Source: Eudorina sp. 2006-703-Eu-15
Taxonomy: Eukaryota; Chlorophyta; Chlorophyceae; Chlamydomonadales; Volvocaceae
NCBI GenBank assembly: GCA_003117195.1
Contig: BDSI01000104.1
Coordinates: forward strand, 252,896 to 316,895
DNA length: 64,000 nt
Direction of reading: 5' to 3'
In this document: in pieces, positions 35,501 to 45,995 of the stretch
How the letters are laid out: every line of letters starts with the position of its first letter
How positions within the stretch are numbered: position 1 is the first letter of the stretch
Program-made: the position numbers and the translations under genes
Notes under the pieces: model-generated
Seen by the model: the letters and a program-made list of their open reading frames with translations, nothing else
Told to the model about the DNA's origin: nothing
Database searches by the model: none

Positions 35501-38500
35501 GTACCCACACGGCCGTACCGTACGGCGCAGGAGGAGCACGCGTTGGCAGTGTACGCGGCGGAGGGATGGCGCGGCGGCGCGCGCAAAAAGGTACAGCTGA
35601 CGTACGACATGGAGCGCAGCCGCGTCGCGTTGGAGCGGCGCCGCGCCGCCATCCGCGAGGCGCTCGCGCTGTGCGACGCGCCGCCGACGCTCAAATCCAT
35701 TCCCGCGGAGCTGTTCGACGAGGAGGGTGAGCTGGACGAGCACCACATCTTCTGCGCGGTGTGCTACAGCTACGAGATGGCGGACGTGAGTGCTGCTGCT
35801 GCTACTGCTGCTGCTTGTGACGACTGTAGTTGCTGCTGCTGCTGTCTTGATAGCTGCCATCGCTGCAGCTGCGTGATTTTGTCTTCTTGTGTGAAACGGA
35901 GTTGTGGGTGCGGTGTCTGAGGGGCTGACGGCCCGGGGTCGGTCGAGGACCACGAGCTCACGACGGACGACCGAGACCCCCCGTTGCTCGTTGGCGGCTG
36001 CACAGCGCATGCGCCGCTTTGTGGTGGTGGCGGTGTGCGACGCAGGGAGGTGCGGCGTGGCTCTCGCCATGCCTCGGGCCACGCCATGCCGCACACGGAA
36101 GCAGCTCGGCGTGTGATGCAATCCCGCTCGGCAAGGGGCTGACATGACACGCCCGCCTGGGCCTGAGCCTGGGGCCTCTTGCACGGCGCCACGCCGTTGT
36201 GGCCGCATGTCTTTGTGGTGATTGTGGTGGTGGTGGTGGTGGTGGTGATTGTGGTGGTGGTGGTGGTGGTGGCCGTTGTGGCCCTCGCAGGACGATGACG
36301 TCATCCTGTGTGACGGGCCCTGCAACTGCGCCTTCCACCAAAACTGCCTGGACCCCCCGCTGGACGTGTCCAAGCTGCCCGAGGAGGAGGGCTGGCTGTG
36401 CCCGGCGTGCGACTGCAAGGTGGGGGGATACGGAGGTGGCGCGTGTGTGCGTGTGTGTGTGTCTGTGTGTCTGTGTGTCTGTCTGTGTGTCTGTGTCTGT
36501 GCCGGGCAAGGCGGGAGTGCGTGCATGTTCCCAGCCGATTGCCGTGCGTGCCGTGCCGTTCCGATGTTTGGCGGGAACTCCATGCCTTCCATGCATTCAT
36601 GCAGTCCCCGTGTCGCGGCTGCTGTGGGCCGCTCCAGCTGACGGATGTGAACCGGGAGGGTGAAGGCACTTGGCAGACGTTGGACCGGATCGGGGGGGAG
36701 TAACACCCCTAGGAAGAGAAGCCGAGACCGAACCCGGACCGGACGGGGTGCCGAAAACGACAAGCGAGTCACGTCACCGTCAGTGCGCAGCAGTAACTGT
36801 TCCCCGGACGCCGCCTCGCAATCCGTGGTGTGCGCGGCCGGCCGGCGTGTCGCCGTTGCAGGCCGATATCCTGGACGTGCTGTACGAGGAGTTTGGCATC
36901 GAGTACGACATCAACGAGCCCTGGTGCAACATCCTGCCGCCCAGCTCCAACCCGCCGGACGAGGGCCCCGGGGGGCCGGGCAGCGGCGACATGGAGGCGG
37001 AGGACGACGGAGGTGGGCGGCCAAGGACCGGGCCGGGCCGGGCGGGGCGGAGATTAGGGTCGGGGTTCAGGGTTGGGCGTGGGCGCGTCCGCCTGTCTGG
37101 CTGGCTGGTTGGCTGGCCGGTTTGTGCGGGGTTTCTTTGGAGTTAAGAGGTCGGTTGCGGACCAGGTTGCTGTCCTCGTCGGGGCGAAGAGGAGGAGGAT
37201 GACCTAGGGTGGCGCGGGAGTGGGAGTGGGCGGGCATGGACGCCTGGGAGGCCTGGATCGTCCCGCTCGGACGCCTCTGCCTGCCGGCGTCACAGTGCCG
37301 TATGCCGCCTCACAAGCCGATGCGCGCCACCGATGCGCCGAGATACACCACCAGACATACCTGCGCCCTTGCCCCTCGCGGCGGCCCCTCGGGTAACCCC
37401 CCTGTGCAGGCAGCGAGGACGAGGAGGGCGGTGGCGGCAGGAAGCGCCGGCGGCCGCGGCGCCGCATCAAGGCGCCGCCTCCCGGCGCTGCTCCGGCGGC
37501 GGGCGGGTGGCTTGCGGAGGACCTGCCCTCCGAAGACGAGGATGACGACGACTTCGCAGCAGGTGTGTGCGTGTGTGTGTTACTTAAGCAGGCAGAACAG
37601 GAGTGCGTGGCATGTGTGCTTAGAGAAGAGACCCGCCCGACCCGTGTGTGTGTGTGTGTGTGTCTGGGAAGGGTCTGAGTGTGTTGAAGGTGTTCAGCGA
37701 AGGCACGTCTGTGCGTGTGCGTGTGTGGGGGGGGGGCATGGGTGTGTTAGCAAGGAGAAAAGCTGAGGGGTGTGTGTGTGTGTGTGGACGAAAGGGGTAG
37801 GGGCGGGGTTCGCGCGGACTTGCTTTCCAAAACTACACTGCACTGACGGCCAGGGCAAAGATCCTGTGCTGGAGGAGTCCAAGGGGTCGCCGCGGCTCGT
37901 CAGCTCCCGCCTCCCGGTGTCCGTTTGTTGTTGAGCGGGGCGGTTGCGGATAACGGATTAACGGTGGCAACGGCGGCGCTTGCCAGGATGTGGGGATGGA
38001 GGTGGGACCGGCGCGTGGGGAAGGAATGCGCCCTCATCGGCCGTTGCGCCTTTCCTCTCCGCCGCCGCCGCCCCGCTGCCGCCGCCGCCGCCGCCACAGA
38101 GGCCATGGATGAGAGCAGCGACGACAAGCAGGAAGGCGACGGCGCCGCGGCCGACGGCGACGAGGCGGGTACCTGCGGCGCTGCCGCTGCCGAAGGCGGC
38201 GAGGCGGCGCCGGGTGAGGCCGCCGAGGCTGGTGGTGCCCATGAGGGTGGCGATGTGGAGCAGGAGGAGGGCGGAGATGACGAGGAGGGTGAGGACGATG
38301 GCGAGGATGATGACGAGGACGAGGACGGCGACTCGGATGACGCGCTGGAGGACCTGGAGGATGAGTCCGGCCTCAGCGGGCTGGGCGAGGGCGAGGAGGA
38401 TGAGGACGAGTTCGGGTCGGGTGCGGAGGAGGATGCGCTGGGAGAGGACGGCGGCGAGGGCGCGGAGGTGATGGAGGGCAAGCGACAGCGCAAGCAGGTG

Positions 38501-38980
38501 AGGGGGCAGCGCGGGCGCAGGGCCCAGGTACTGCACCTTGGCTCTGGCAGGGCCGCGGATTCCCCGAGTGAAGGGCCCAGGCTGCGGGAGTAGGTAAGCC
38601 TGAGATGTCTCTCGGTCGCGAAAGCGTTCAGGGTAACCGTCATAGCGGTCCGAGCGGCCGTGGATCTGGTCGGAATGCGTGGCCATGTGGATGGCTGTGC
38701 TGCGGCCTCTGCCAGCGTACGGCAGCACGGCAACGTACGGTCGGTCACCAAGACATGGCCGCGGCAACTCGCGTGCGCTGCCGGCGATCCCTATCCGTGC
38801 AGTGCCCCCGCCGCGCCTGCGCCCCGACATCCCCATCTGTGACCTGCGCGCCTTCAGGTCAACTATCTGGAGCTCCACAAGCAGCTGTTCGGAGTGGCCC
38901 CAGCTGCGCCCGGGGAGGACGAGGGCGAGGAGGACGACGACTACGACCCGGACATGGTGTCGCCGCCCGGCAAGCGCTGA
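26437..38980 (+). CDS. giant AT-hook / PHD-finger chromatin protein, HAT3.1/PRHA-like without homeodomain
   Basis: Exons: 26437-26518, 26861-27534, 27895-31548, 32103-34577, 35050-35190, 35531-35785, 36291-36419, 36862-37012, 37410-37562, 38100-38497, 38858-38980. All phases agree, giving 2744 residues. AT-hook cores lie near residue 131 ([15 protein letters not shown]) and 285 ([11 protein letters not shown]). Exons 3-4 are Gln/Gly/Ala-rich with six basic RERER-type repeats. Residues 2296-2470 match the plant HAT3.1/PRHA core: a [12 protein letters not shown] helix, [10 protein letters not shown], then a C4HC3 PHD finger with C2417, C2420, C2434, C2438, H2443, C2446, C2464, C2467 ([23 protein letters not shown]). 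The family's [11 protein letters not shown] motif follows, then an acidic region, then [11 protein letters not shown] near the C-terminus. Plant relatives carry a homeodomain after this; here the stop comes about 35 residues later. The likely role is nuclear histone-tail reading and AT-rich DNA binding, by family inference. A TGTAA lies at 39150. Confidence 0.92.
32106..34577 (+). repeat. six dispersed copies of a basic RERER helical repeat (protein level)
   Basis: In exon 4 of the PHD gene a ~28-residue charged motif recurs at about 32106-32220, 32397-32510, 32831-32930, 33648-33740, 34199-34280 and 34480-34577. Examples are [36 protein letters not shown] and [18 protein letters not shown]. 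Copies are separated by low-complexity Gly/Ala/Gln linkers, so this is not a simple tandem array. The motif would form a strongly charged helix; its role is unknown. Confidence 0.75.
35254..35291 (+). mobile_element. second candidate short insertion (38 bp) with 9-bp direct flanks
   Basis: An A-run followed by GCCCCCAGACACGCCCAGCG lies between perfect direct repeats GTGGAAGTG at 35245-35253 and 35292-35300, in intron 5 of the PHD gene. A similar core (A-rich, then GCCCAGACACACCCAGCCC) occurs at about 48581-48610 in a TraB intron. Confidence 0.35.
36205..36273 (+). repeat. GGT/GAT-rich microsatellite
   Basis: Two blocks of GGT triplets separated by GATTGT lie just before the acceptor of PHD-gene exon 7. 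The real acceptor is the TCGCAG at 36285-36290. Confidence 0.8.
37619..37643 (+). mobile_element. short TTAG...CCCGACCC element, truncated copy
   Basis: CTTAGAGAAGAGACCC, then GCCCGACCC, lies between TGTGTG and GTGTGTG in intron 9 of the PHD gene. It matches the left two thirds of the copy at 12262. Confidence 0.5.
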
Positions 38981-41918
38981 TACCCCCGCCCGCGTCCGTC
39001 ATCCCGGGAGGTCGCCTTGGTACGCGTGCCGGACTGCCGCGCGCCCGCACCCGCACCCGTGCCCCGTCTCGGGAGGGCCGCGAGGGCGCGGAACAGCGGG
39101 GCGTGGTTCGGGGTGCGAGGGTTTCAGCACATCTGGCGGTATGGACGCCTGTAAGAAGCCAACCATATAGTGTCGCGCGCACGTGTGTGTGTGCACCTTG
39201 CCCGCGCGCGCACACGTGTCTGCGCGTGTGTGTGTATATGGGTGGCCTGTGTGTTTAGCGAGGAACCCACCCGTGTGTTTAATGAGAAGCCCACCCATAA
39301 CCACCCGTGTGTGTATGGGTGGATGAGTGTGCGTGCGTGCGCGCGCCCCGTCACGTGTCTGATTGGCCGCATGTCTGATTGGCCGCGATAACACCTCTGT
39401 TGGTCGCGGTGATGGTGGTGACGGCGTGAGGTCGCTTCAGCCCTGGGAGCATCCTGCGGCGTCCTTCCCGTCAACCCACACTCGTCGTGGGGTTGGGTCG
39501 GTGCGGGCGCGGGCGCGGGTGCGTGTCTCGTCCCTTGCGCTGCACCGACGCGGCTACAAAAAGCGCGCCGCAGAAAGACGCACCCGCTGCACCCGCATCC
39601 GCCGTGTGCGTGTGCGACGAGAAAGGACGCCAGCAGGTCCTGTCCATCAGGATTCGGTAAGTGGGTTTTTTTGTGTGCGTGCGTGTGTGTGTCTGTGTGT
39701 GTCGTTCGGTTGTACGGCGCATTGTTCATTGTGCGAGCGGTGCAGCTGCGCCCCTATACATCTGGTGTGGGTGTGCCTGCGAGGGGGATGACTGCCCCGA
39801 GGGAGGAGACCCTTTCGAGCGCCCGCCACACGCCAGGCTTTTGCGCAGTTGTCGTTGCCGTTGCCGGCCATACCCAAGTAGTTGTCGCAGCCGCGGCGGA
39901 CCCACCCGGGGTGAGAGCCGCTGTGACGGGGCCTTTGCGATTCGTGTCGCTGGCTGAGCTGCCGCCGTTGTTCCGGGTCGTGCGATCGTGGACGCAGCAG
40001 GCAGCGGGGAGCACGCGGGGGACGGTCTCGGCCTGCGCGCCGCCGGGATTGCAACGCCCCCAGAGACTGGCGGGCGGGCGGGCTGGACCCTCCGCCCGGC
40101 GCCCCTGCCGTCAGCGCGGGTCCGAGAGCCTCCAGACGTGCTCGTTACGAACCACCGAGTGGCTTGATTTCGGGTGGCTGAGAAGATTCGGCGGCGATGG
40201 GAGTTGTGAGGGGAAGGACGCGCCGTCGTGGCGTAGCAGGGGCTGGTGTACCTCGCCCTGGGGGGTGGGGTGGGGTTGCGTCGGGGGCTTGCCTAGTTGG
40301 AACGGGTGCGTGCGCGTTTCCGTAGCGGGCGCAAGGCGCCGGGGTCACCTGGCGTTGGTTGGTTGGGGACATAGACCCACCCGACCCCGAAGCGGGTTGT
40401 GAACGTGTCGGGTGTGCATTATGCGAATGTGCGCATGCGCGTGTGCGTGTCGCTTGTGAATGTGTACGACAATCCTCAAGTCCCGTCCGAGTACGCGCGC
40501 AGCGCATCCAGCACCAGTAGACGTAATGGCGCTATCGCAATGTCGATAAGAGACAACATGCGATGGGGCGGCCTCGGCCGGCTTCCTCAAGCGGAGAGTA
40601 ATTAGTGCCGGATGTGCCGGCGGCAAAACACGATGAGCCAGCTTTGGTGTGCGCTACGGTTCGCTGCAGCACGGGGGCCTTCCTGCCTGGGTTGAGGGTG
40701 TGCAGGGTTTAGTAGGTTTGTCCTGGGATCTTGAAGAGGTGTTGGCATATGTTGCCAATGTAGTGTGCGCGTTGAGCTGCTCAGCGCCGCGGGGGCGGCC
40801 GGGCTGGCGCGCGGCAGAGCACTTGTGTGCGCTTCTCTGACCTCCGCGGACGCGAATGCGCGCCCACCCGCTCGACCGCATGTAATAAGGTACTCCTTGC
40901 GCCCCGTCGTCATGTCCACCCGTCATTTGCCTCTGTCCCGACCCTCTCCGCCGCCCCCAAGTTTTTGCCCGAAAGAAGGATGCCCATCGCCCAAGTTTGC
41001 AGGGTGCTGGCTGTCGGTAGCTGTCCAGCCAATGCCACCTAGCTGTTGCCATTGTGGATGACGGTTTCGTCACGAGTGGGGCCGAGCTGTCTTTGTTTCC
41101 CGATGCCGTATGCATCGCGATGCGCCGGGTGTTGCGTGTTTTGTCCCTAATCACCTGCCGCTTCCTACAGCAAAATCATGGGGTCATGACGGCGCGGTGG
41201 CGCGCCCGCGCTGCCGCCATGCGCAGGCACATGCGATGTGTTAACAACAGGGGAGGTGCGCAAAAGAACCGGCCGTCACTCGCGCCTTGCCGGCGATGCT
41301 GGCTTCCTTCGCGGAGATGCATACCATTGGCGAGGAGCGGGATCAATGGTATGCAGTTCAAACCCGCACACACCAGGAGCCAAACCAGCAGCGTTTTGCA
41401 CCACCTATGTACCTTGCTTGCGCATCAAGCCACGTTCGCGGACAGTCCAGGCCGGAGGGCCAACCGGCAGTGCCCCGGTTCGCCACCTCAGGGGCTCTCT
41501 GCGTGTCTGCAGTCACGGATGTTGCACACGTCAAGCGTCAGTTGCTAATGGAAGTCACCGGTTCAGCGAATGGCGGGCGTCGGCCGCACGCATGGATGCG
41601 GCTCCAGGGATGAGGCAGATCCGGATGAGGCAGATCCGTGCCCCCCCAGTACCCGTGACTCGTGTCTCAGCGATGCCAATGAACGACACACACGCACTGC
41701 AGACCAAGACGACCCGTCGGTCGCCCTGAGTCACTGCAAGCCACAAGCTGCGCCAGGCAAGCCCCTCTCCCTGCTGGGGGCGCGTGCCCAGGTCTTCACC
41801 CAGCTTCAGGCATCGTATCCCCCATCAACTGGTGAACGCCAGCCTCAGTGAACTCCTCCCGAGGTAGCTCCGCCCCACACGCAGTTAGCGCGATGCTTGT
41901 GCTACGTCATATAAGCAG
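38981..41918. other. 3' flank and spacer after the PHD gene
   Basis: It contains a TGTAA at 39150, GT-rich microsatellite stretches and copies of the short TTTAG element. A 15-bp GATGAGGCAGATCCG duplication lies near 41608-41640. Long open frames here are split between strands and show no recognisable protein. Confidence 0.4.
39254..39306 (+). mobile_element. two adjacent short TTTA...ACCC elements in GT repeats
   Basis: TTTAGCGAGGAACCCACCC (39254-39272) and TTTAATGAGAAGCCCACCC plus ATAACCACCC (39278-39306) are each bracketed by GTGTG. They look like diverged or nested copies of the 12262/20817 family. Confidence 0.4.
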
Positions 41919-42326
41919 CTAGTCCGAATTCCTGCCGAGCAGCAGCTTCAGTGCATTCTCCACGGGGACCAGGTCCGGGTTCCGCAGCTTCAGCTCACCG
42001 AGCAGGTACGCCTCGTCAAAGGGGTGGGAGAAACGGTCGCGCTCCCGCTTAAGCTTCATGAGCTTGGGCCACTCAAGGAGCGCCTGGAGGCTGCTGCCCC
42101 TGGACTCCGCGAAGGTGACCAGCAGGCCCTTGAGGCCGAGCGCATCCTCCGCCTCCTGGGCGCGGCCTCGATGGCCCCGCTTCTGCAGGTTAATTAGCTG
42201 GTTCACCGCTTCTGAAACGTAATCGTACGGCCCGAACATGCTGTCCTCCAGGTGCACGTTGAGCGTGTCCACCAGCTCAAGGTCCTTCTTGTACAGTGCG
42301 TCCACAGCACACATTTTGGCCTGCAT
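41919..42326 (-). CDS. hypothetical protein or terminal exon, 135 residues
   Basis: On the minus strand this frame encodes a helical, charged protein (ending ENALKLLLGRNSD) with GC-rich third positions and no low complexity. That sets it apart from the random frames around it. It may start at the ATG at 42326, just downstream of an AT-rich stretch. Alternatively it may be a last exon beginning after an ATGCAG acceptor at 42321. A donor-like CAAG|GTGAGC 66 bp upstream would give a very short intron, but its upstream exon meets a stop in frame. I do not recognise the family. It lies in the repeat-rich accessory stretch, so an origin from a mobile element is possible. Confidence 0.4.
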   Translation of the reverse strand: MQAKMCAVDALYKKDLELVDTLNVHLEDSMFGPYDYVSEAVNQLINLQKRGHRGRAQEAEDALGLKGLLVTFAESRGSSLQALLEWPKLMKLKRERDRFSHPFDEAYLLGELKLRNPDLVPVENALKLLLGRNSD

Positions 42327-43650
42327 GTCATCTCATTGTTATAATCACTTTTATATGATTAAGCTCAAAGAAACACGTTAGCTCACCTTGGTAAGCCCGG
42401 AGTATGTCAAAAAAAATATTTGGTCGTTTTTGGATTTTAGCGTTTATGCTTTGTGGGCCTTGTGTTATGGATGAACAGCTTGCGCAAGACCGTCAACGCT
42501 GGAATTATAACGAAAACGATGAGTTTATGTTAAGGATCATTAAAAGCGTTCAGGCTCTCGCGGTAATGGCATCGTCTCAGCAGTGCGCTAAGTTGTTGCC
42601 AGCAATGCCAGGAAATGTCCCTTCATGCAAACAGCACTTTCACATTTCTGCGACATTCCTTTTGCAGGAAAGACTTCGGAGCTGCTCTTGCGCCGCAAGG
42701 CTGATGTTGGCTACCTGGCCATCGCCTGGACACCGAACAACGCTTGGCGGCGGTGCCTATCGACCCTAAAGCGGCGCCGTTTAACATGAGCAGCAAATGC
42801 GGTGTCTGCAACGCGAATGTGATGGTGCCCAGCAAGGCGCACCAGTTCCTGGAAGGACTCGGACGCTACACGTCATTTAAGGCAGCAGTCATTGGAAATT
42901 GCACTGGTGCATTGGACGTTGTGAGAAGTGGTTCGGGCTTTTGCCTGTTGAGCGGTCGAATGTGCTCGCTGGGGGCTTTTGCGATCGATGCTGGAAGCGG
43001 AAGAACATGGCAGCCGCGGGGGCTGGTCATGCGGTCTGTAACTGGGCGGCGACGTTTCAGGGAAGCCTGGGACGTCGTCTTTGTCCCTTGCGTTCTTCTT
43101 CATCAATTTCTATCATGATCCCCACGCTTTGGCGCGGATTGGTCAAGGGAGGCACGGCCATGGAGTGGGGGCTAAAAACGATAAAATGTAAAAATGCAAG
43201 CGAATGCGAGTATGAGTCCGCCCAGCCCGTGGAGTCCAGCAAGTCCGCTTTTTCCCGGGAATGTCCGCATCTTGAACGCAACCAGCGATGATGACATGGT
43301 TCCTCTCCTTATTGGTACTCTCCCCTGGAAGCAGTTTCTCGTAAACTTCCGCCGAGCCGGTGCTGACTTTCTCCTCCAGTGCCTTCCAAACATGAGGAGC
43401 CGCGGAAGCAGGCTCCATGGTTGGCCTAGCATACTGGCCTACAAACGTCGACGTTTGGGAAACAGGCTCCCAAGGCGAGTTAGGCGACGGCATGGCTGGT
43501 GCCTCGCAGTCACCGCGCTTCTATTAAATTCAAACGACTTCTGCAAGCCCGTTCAACAACAACTGTACGAAACCAGGACCTTCATGCTGCCAGCTGCCGT
43601 TAAGATGGCCGACGACCTGTAGAGTCAGGGTTATTTGCAATTCGCGGCGC
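42327..43650. other. spacer with possible decayed coding pieces
   Basis: Protein-like but broken frames are seen near 42655-42950. One follows a good TTTTGCAG acceptor-like site at 42667; another encodes MSSKCGVCNANVMVPSKAHQ. They lie in different frames with stops between them. No intact gene is visible. Confidence 0.3.
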
Positions 43651-43739
43651 AGAGGAGCGTATTGGGGGCATAAATGAGAACGTCGGTTGATTGCACCGAT
43701 GGCCGACAACAACAAGCATGTTGCAGAAGCACGAGCCGC

Positions 43740-44205
43740 ATCGTGCGGCGTACGGCTTTGCATGCCAGCCCGGACCGGGCACCGGACCTCATGCTGCGCT
43801 GTTTTGACGTACAGGTCAGATCACTGCTCTCATATGGCGCGGAGATATGGGGACCAGATGCGTTACGAGAGGTGCTCGGGACTAGATGCAGGCAACGGGT
43901 CAAGGAATGGTTGCGAAGAGGGCAGCGCGCTGGTACCGGTTTTACGGGGGAGAGCGCCGAGCTGGTGAAGCGGTGGGGCGGATGAGTAAAGAATGGCGGC
44001 AACACGGCGGGTGTTGCCAGCGGGTGTTGCCGGCGGGTGTTGCCGGCGGTAAACGGCGGGTGTGTTTGAGAAGGCCATGGCAGACCCGATGGATGGTGTG
44101 CAGAAGTTGTTATTGCGGAAGGTGGTGGGCGCGAGCCTACGCCCCGAACCGCCTCTTGTTCGCAGAGACATCGCAGCTCCCGCTGCACTGCTTCTGCTTC
44201 GTGGG
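43740..44205 (+). pseudogene. decayed LINE-type retrotransposon fragment (C-terminal region)
   Basis: One frame reads LRCFDVQVRSLLSYGAEIWG, a hallmark of the C-terminal part of LINE reverse transcriptase ORFs. Further on, two other frames together read DGVQKLLLRKVVGAS and then APNRLLFAETSQLPLH, also typical of this region. The frame is therefore shifted at least twice. A 13-bp CGGGTGTTGCCGG triplication (44008-44050) sits inside. No start, endonuclease or polymerase core is present. It is a dead fragment, in plus orientation. Confidence 0.6.
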
Positions 44206-44400
44206 GCCGGGGGGGGGGGCCCCGTGGGGCCGGGGGGGGGCCCGGGCCCGGACCTGGGGGGGGGGCCGGGGCCCCGGGCCGGGGGTGGGGGGCCGGGCCC
44301 GGCCGGGGGTGGGGTGGGGGTGGGGGGCCCTGCCGGGGGTGGGGGGGCCCCGGGGCCGGGTCCGCTGGCCCAGCGGACCGGGCGCGGCAGCCGGGGCCCG
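44206..44400 (+). repeat. G/C homopolymer-rich low-complexity tract
   Basis: Long G runs alternate with CCC blocks directly after the LINE fragment. The composition is extreme even for this genome. It may be real or a sequencing/assembly artefact. Confidence 0.7.
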
Positions 44401-44666
44401 GGCGGCCGGGTACGGATGCGAGGACGGATGCGAGGACGGATGCGAGAACAGTGGAAACTCATGCAGCTTGCCGATGCCGCCTTCACCTCCCCAGCATCAT
44501 GGGCCGGCGGGCGGACGTTGGAGGGCTGCCCTCCGTTGGGTCCGTTGGGCGGTCTTGGAGTTTGCTTGGGGGCGTGGCGGGGAAGCGACCGCCGCGCTCC
44601 CGCGCCGGTCGTCAGTCGCCCAATTAAGACAAGAAAGACCTGCAGCACCCGTGTGGTCTGTCTGAT

Positions 44667-44802
44667 ATGAATGAATGATTGAGTGAATGAATGAACGATA
44701 TAGCAGACCCCGAAAAGGGATCAACGGTGTGTACCAGGGCAAGCCCCAGCAGGTGGGCCCCACCGACACGGCGGCAAGGTACCCCCAGAACTCAACGCCG
44801 CG
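44667..44802 (+). repeat. dispersed repeat R, copy 2, with TGAA tract
   Basis: GAATGAATGATTGAGTGAATG starts a tetranucleotide-like tract. After it, 44705-44802 is closely similar to 14012-14112 and has no coding content of its own. Confidence 0.75.
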
Positions 44803-45995
44803 TTATGTCGCATGAATCCTGGAGACAGCATGCAGATACGGTAGCAGGGAGGGCAGGGGCTGCACCATGTTCCGGACTGGCACGCAATAACACGGCGGCG
44901 GGGCCCGCGCTCCCGGCTGGAGGTGATGCGGAAACACGTGCAGTGCGTGTACCCTTAAATTATGGATGGGGGCCGAGGAAAAGTGGCGGTAACGGTGGGG
45001 CCCGGTGCGGGCGACATGTGGGGCCGAACGGGCGGCGGCGGGCCGTCCACGCGCTGACATGATGTATTTGGATAATTGATGCCGGGTACTGCACGGTCTG
45101 CACGGTCTGCAGGGGAGGTACTCGATCCGGTGGGCAGGCGCCAGCCAGAAGGACCAGGATGATAGCTCGTGATGCTCGTGGACGTGTTGCAGGCGGTGCT
45201 ACTGTGCCAGTTGGTCCGGTTTCGGGATTGGGAAACGTTCGCACTGTGCATCTGTGCGCGCCATGCGGCGTGGGCACGACGCTCGTCGGCGGCGTGCATG
45301 GGGGTTTAGGGTTTGGGAGGCACGAAGGTGCGGCACCGGCGCGGCACGTAAAGGGGTGCTGGGAAGTTTGTACTTGATCCTGACGATGGAAGGCATTCGC
45401 CTCCGACAGAAATGTGCAACCCATGGCAATGGAGGACGTGTGTTTGGTACCATACACTGCCAGTCGGCACCTGGAGCTAACTGGACGTGGGCTCCGTAGC
45501 CTTATATCCGCGTGATCCCGAATTATACGAGAGGCCCTTCAGCCAGTGCCGGAGTTCGTGAAAGGCAGAACAGGACGCACGCATGTCCACGCGCTCCAGA
45601 GTGTCCTGCAAGGTGGCCCAAGTGGTCGTTGCCGGCAACTGCCGAACTCGCAGGAAGGCGGTCTAGAAACGGCACTAGCAAGCTGAGTTTCAAATACAGC
45701 GCCAGCACTACGGTCCTTCACTCAGCGGTGGTATCCTTTCAGTGCGGCGAACGTGCTTAAAACCGCGTCCGATATTTCGGTTGCCATGTACGATACCTGA
45801 CGCTCGAAAATCTAGTTGGGCAGAGCAGGCCTATTGAAAACATCTGGACTGATATAGTGTTTGCGTGCAAGTGCCCTGTATCCAAGTACACCAGGAAACG
45901 GCCTTGATTTATTATGGATTCGGCAAGTGCTTGAGACGTTGCGATCGCCAGATTCTTTTGCATTCTGAAGTGGTCACAAATAAATACTGCTCAAG
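44803..45995. other. spacer upstream of the TraB gene
   Basis: Only short, unconvincing open frames. The promoter of the TraB-family gene is expected near its right end. Confidence 0.4.
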
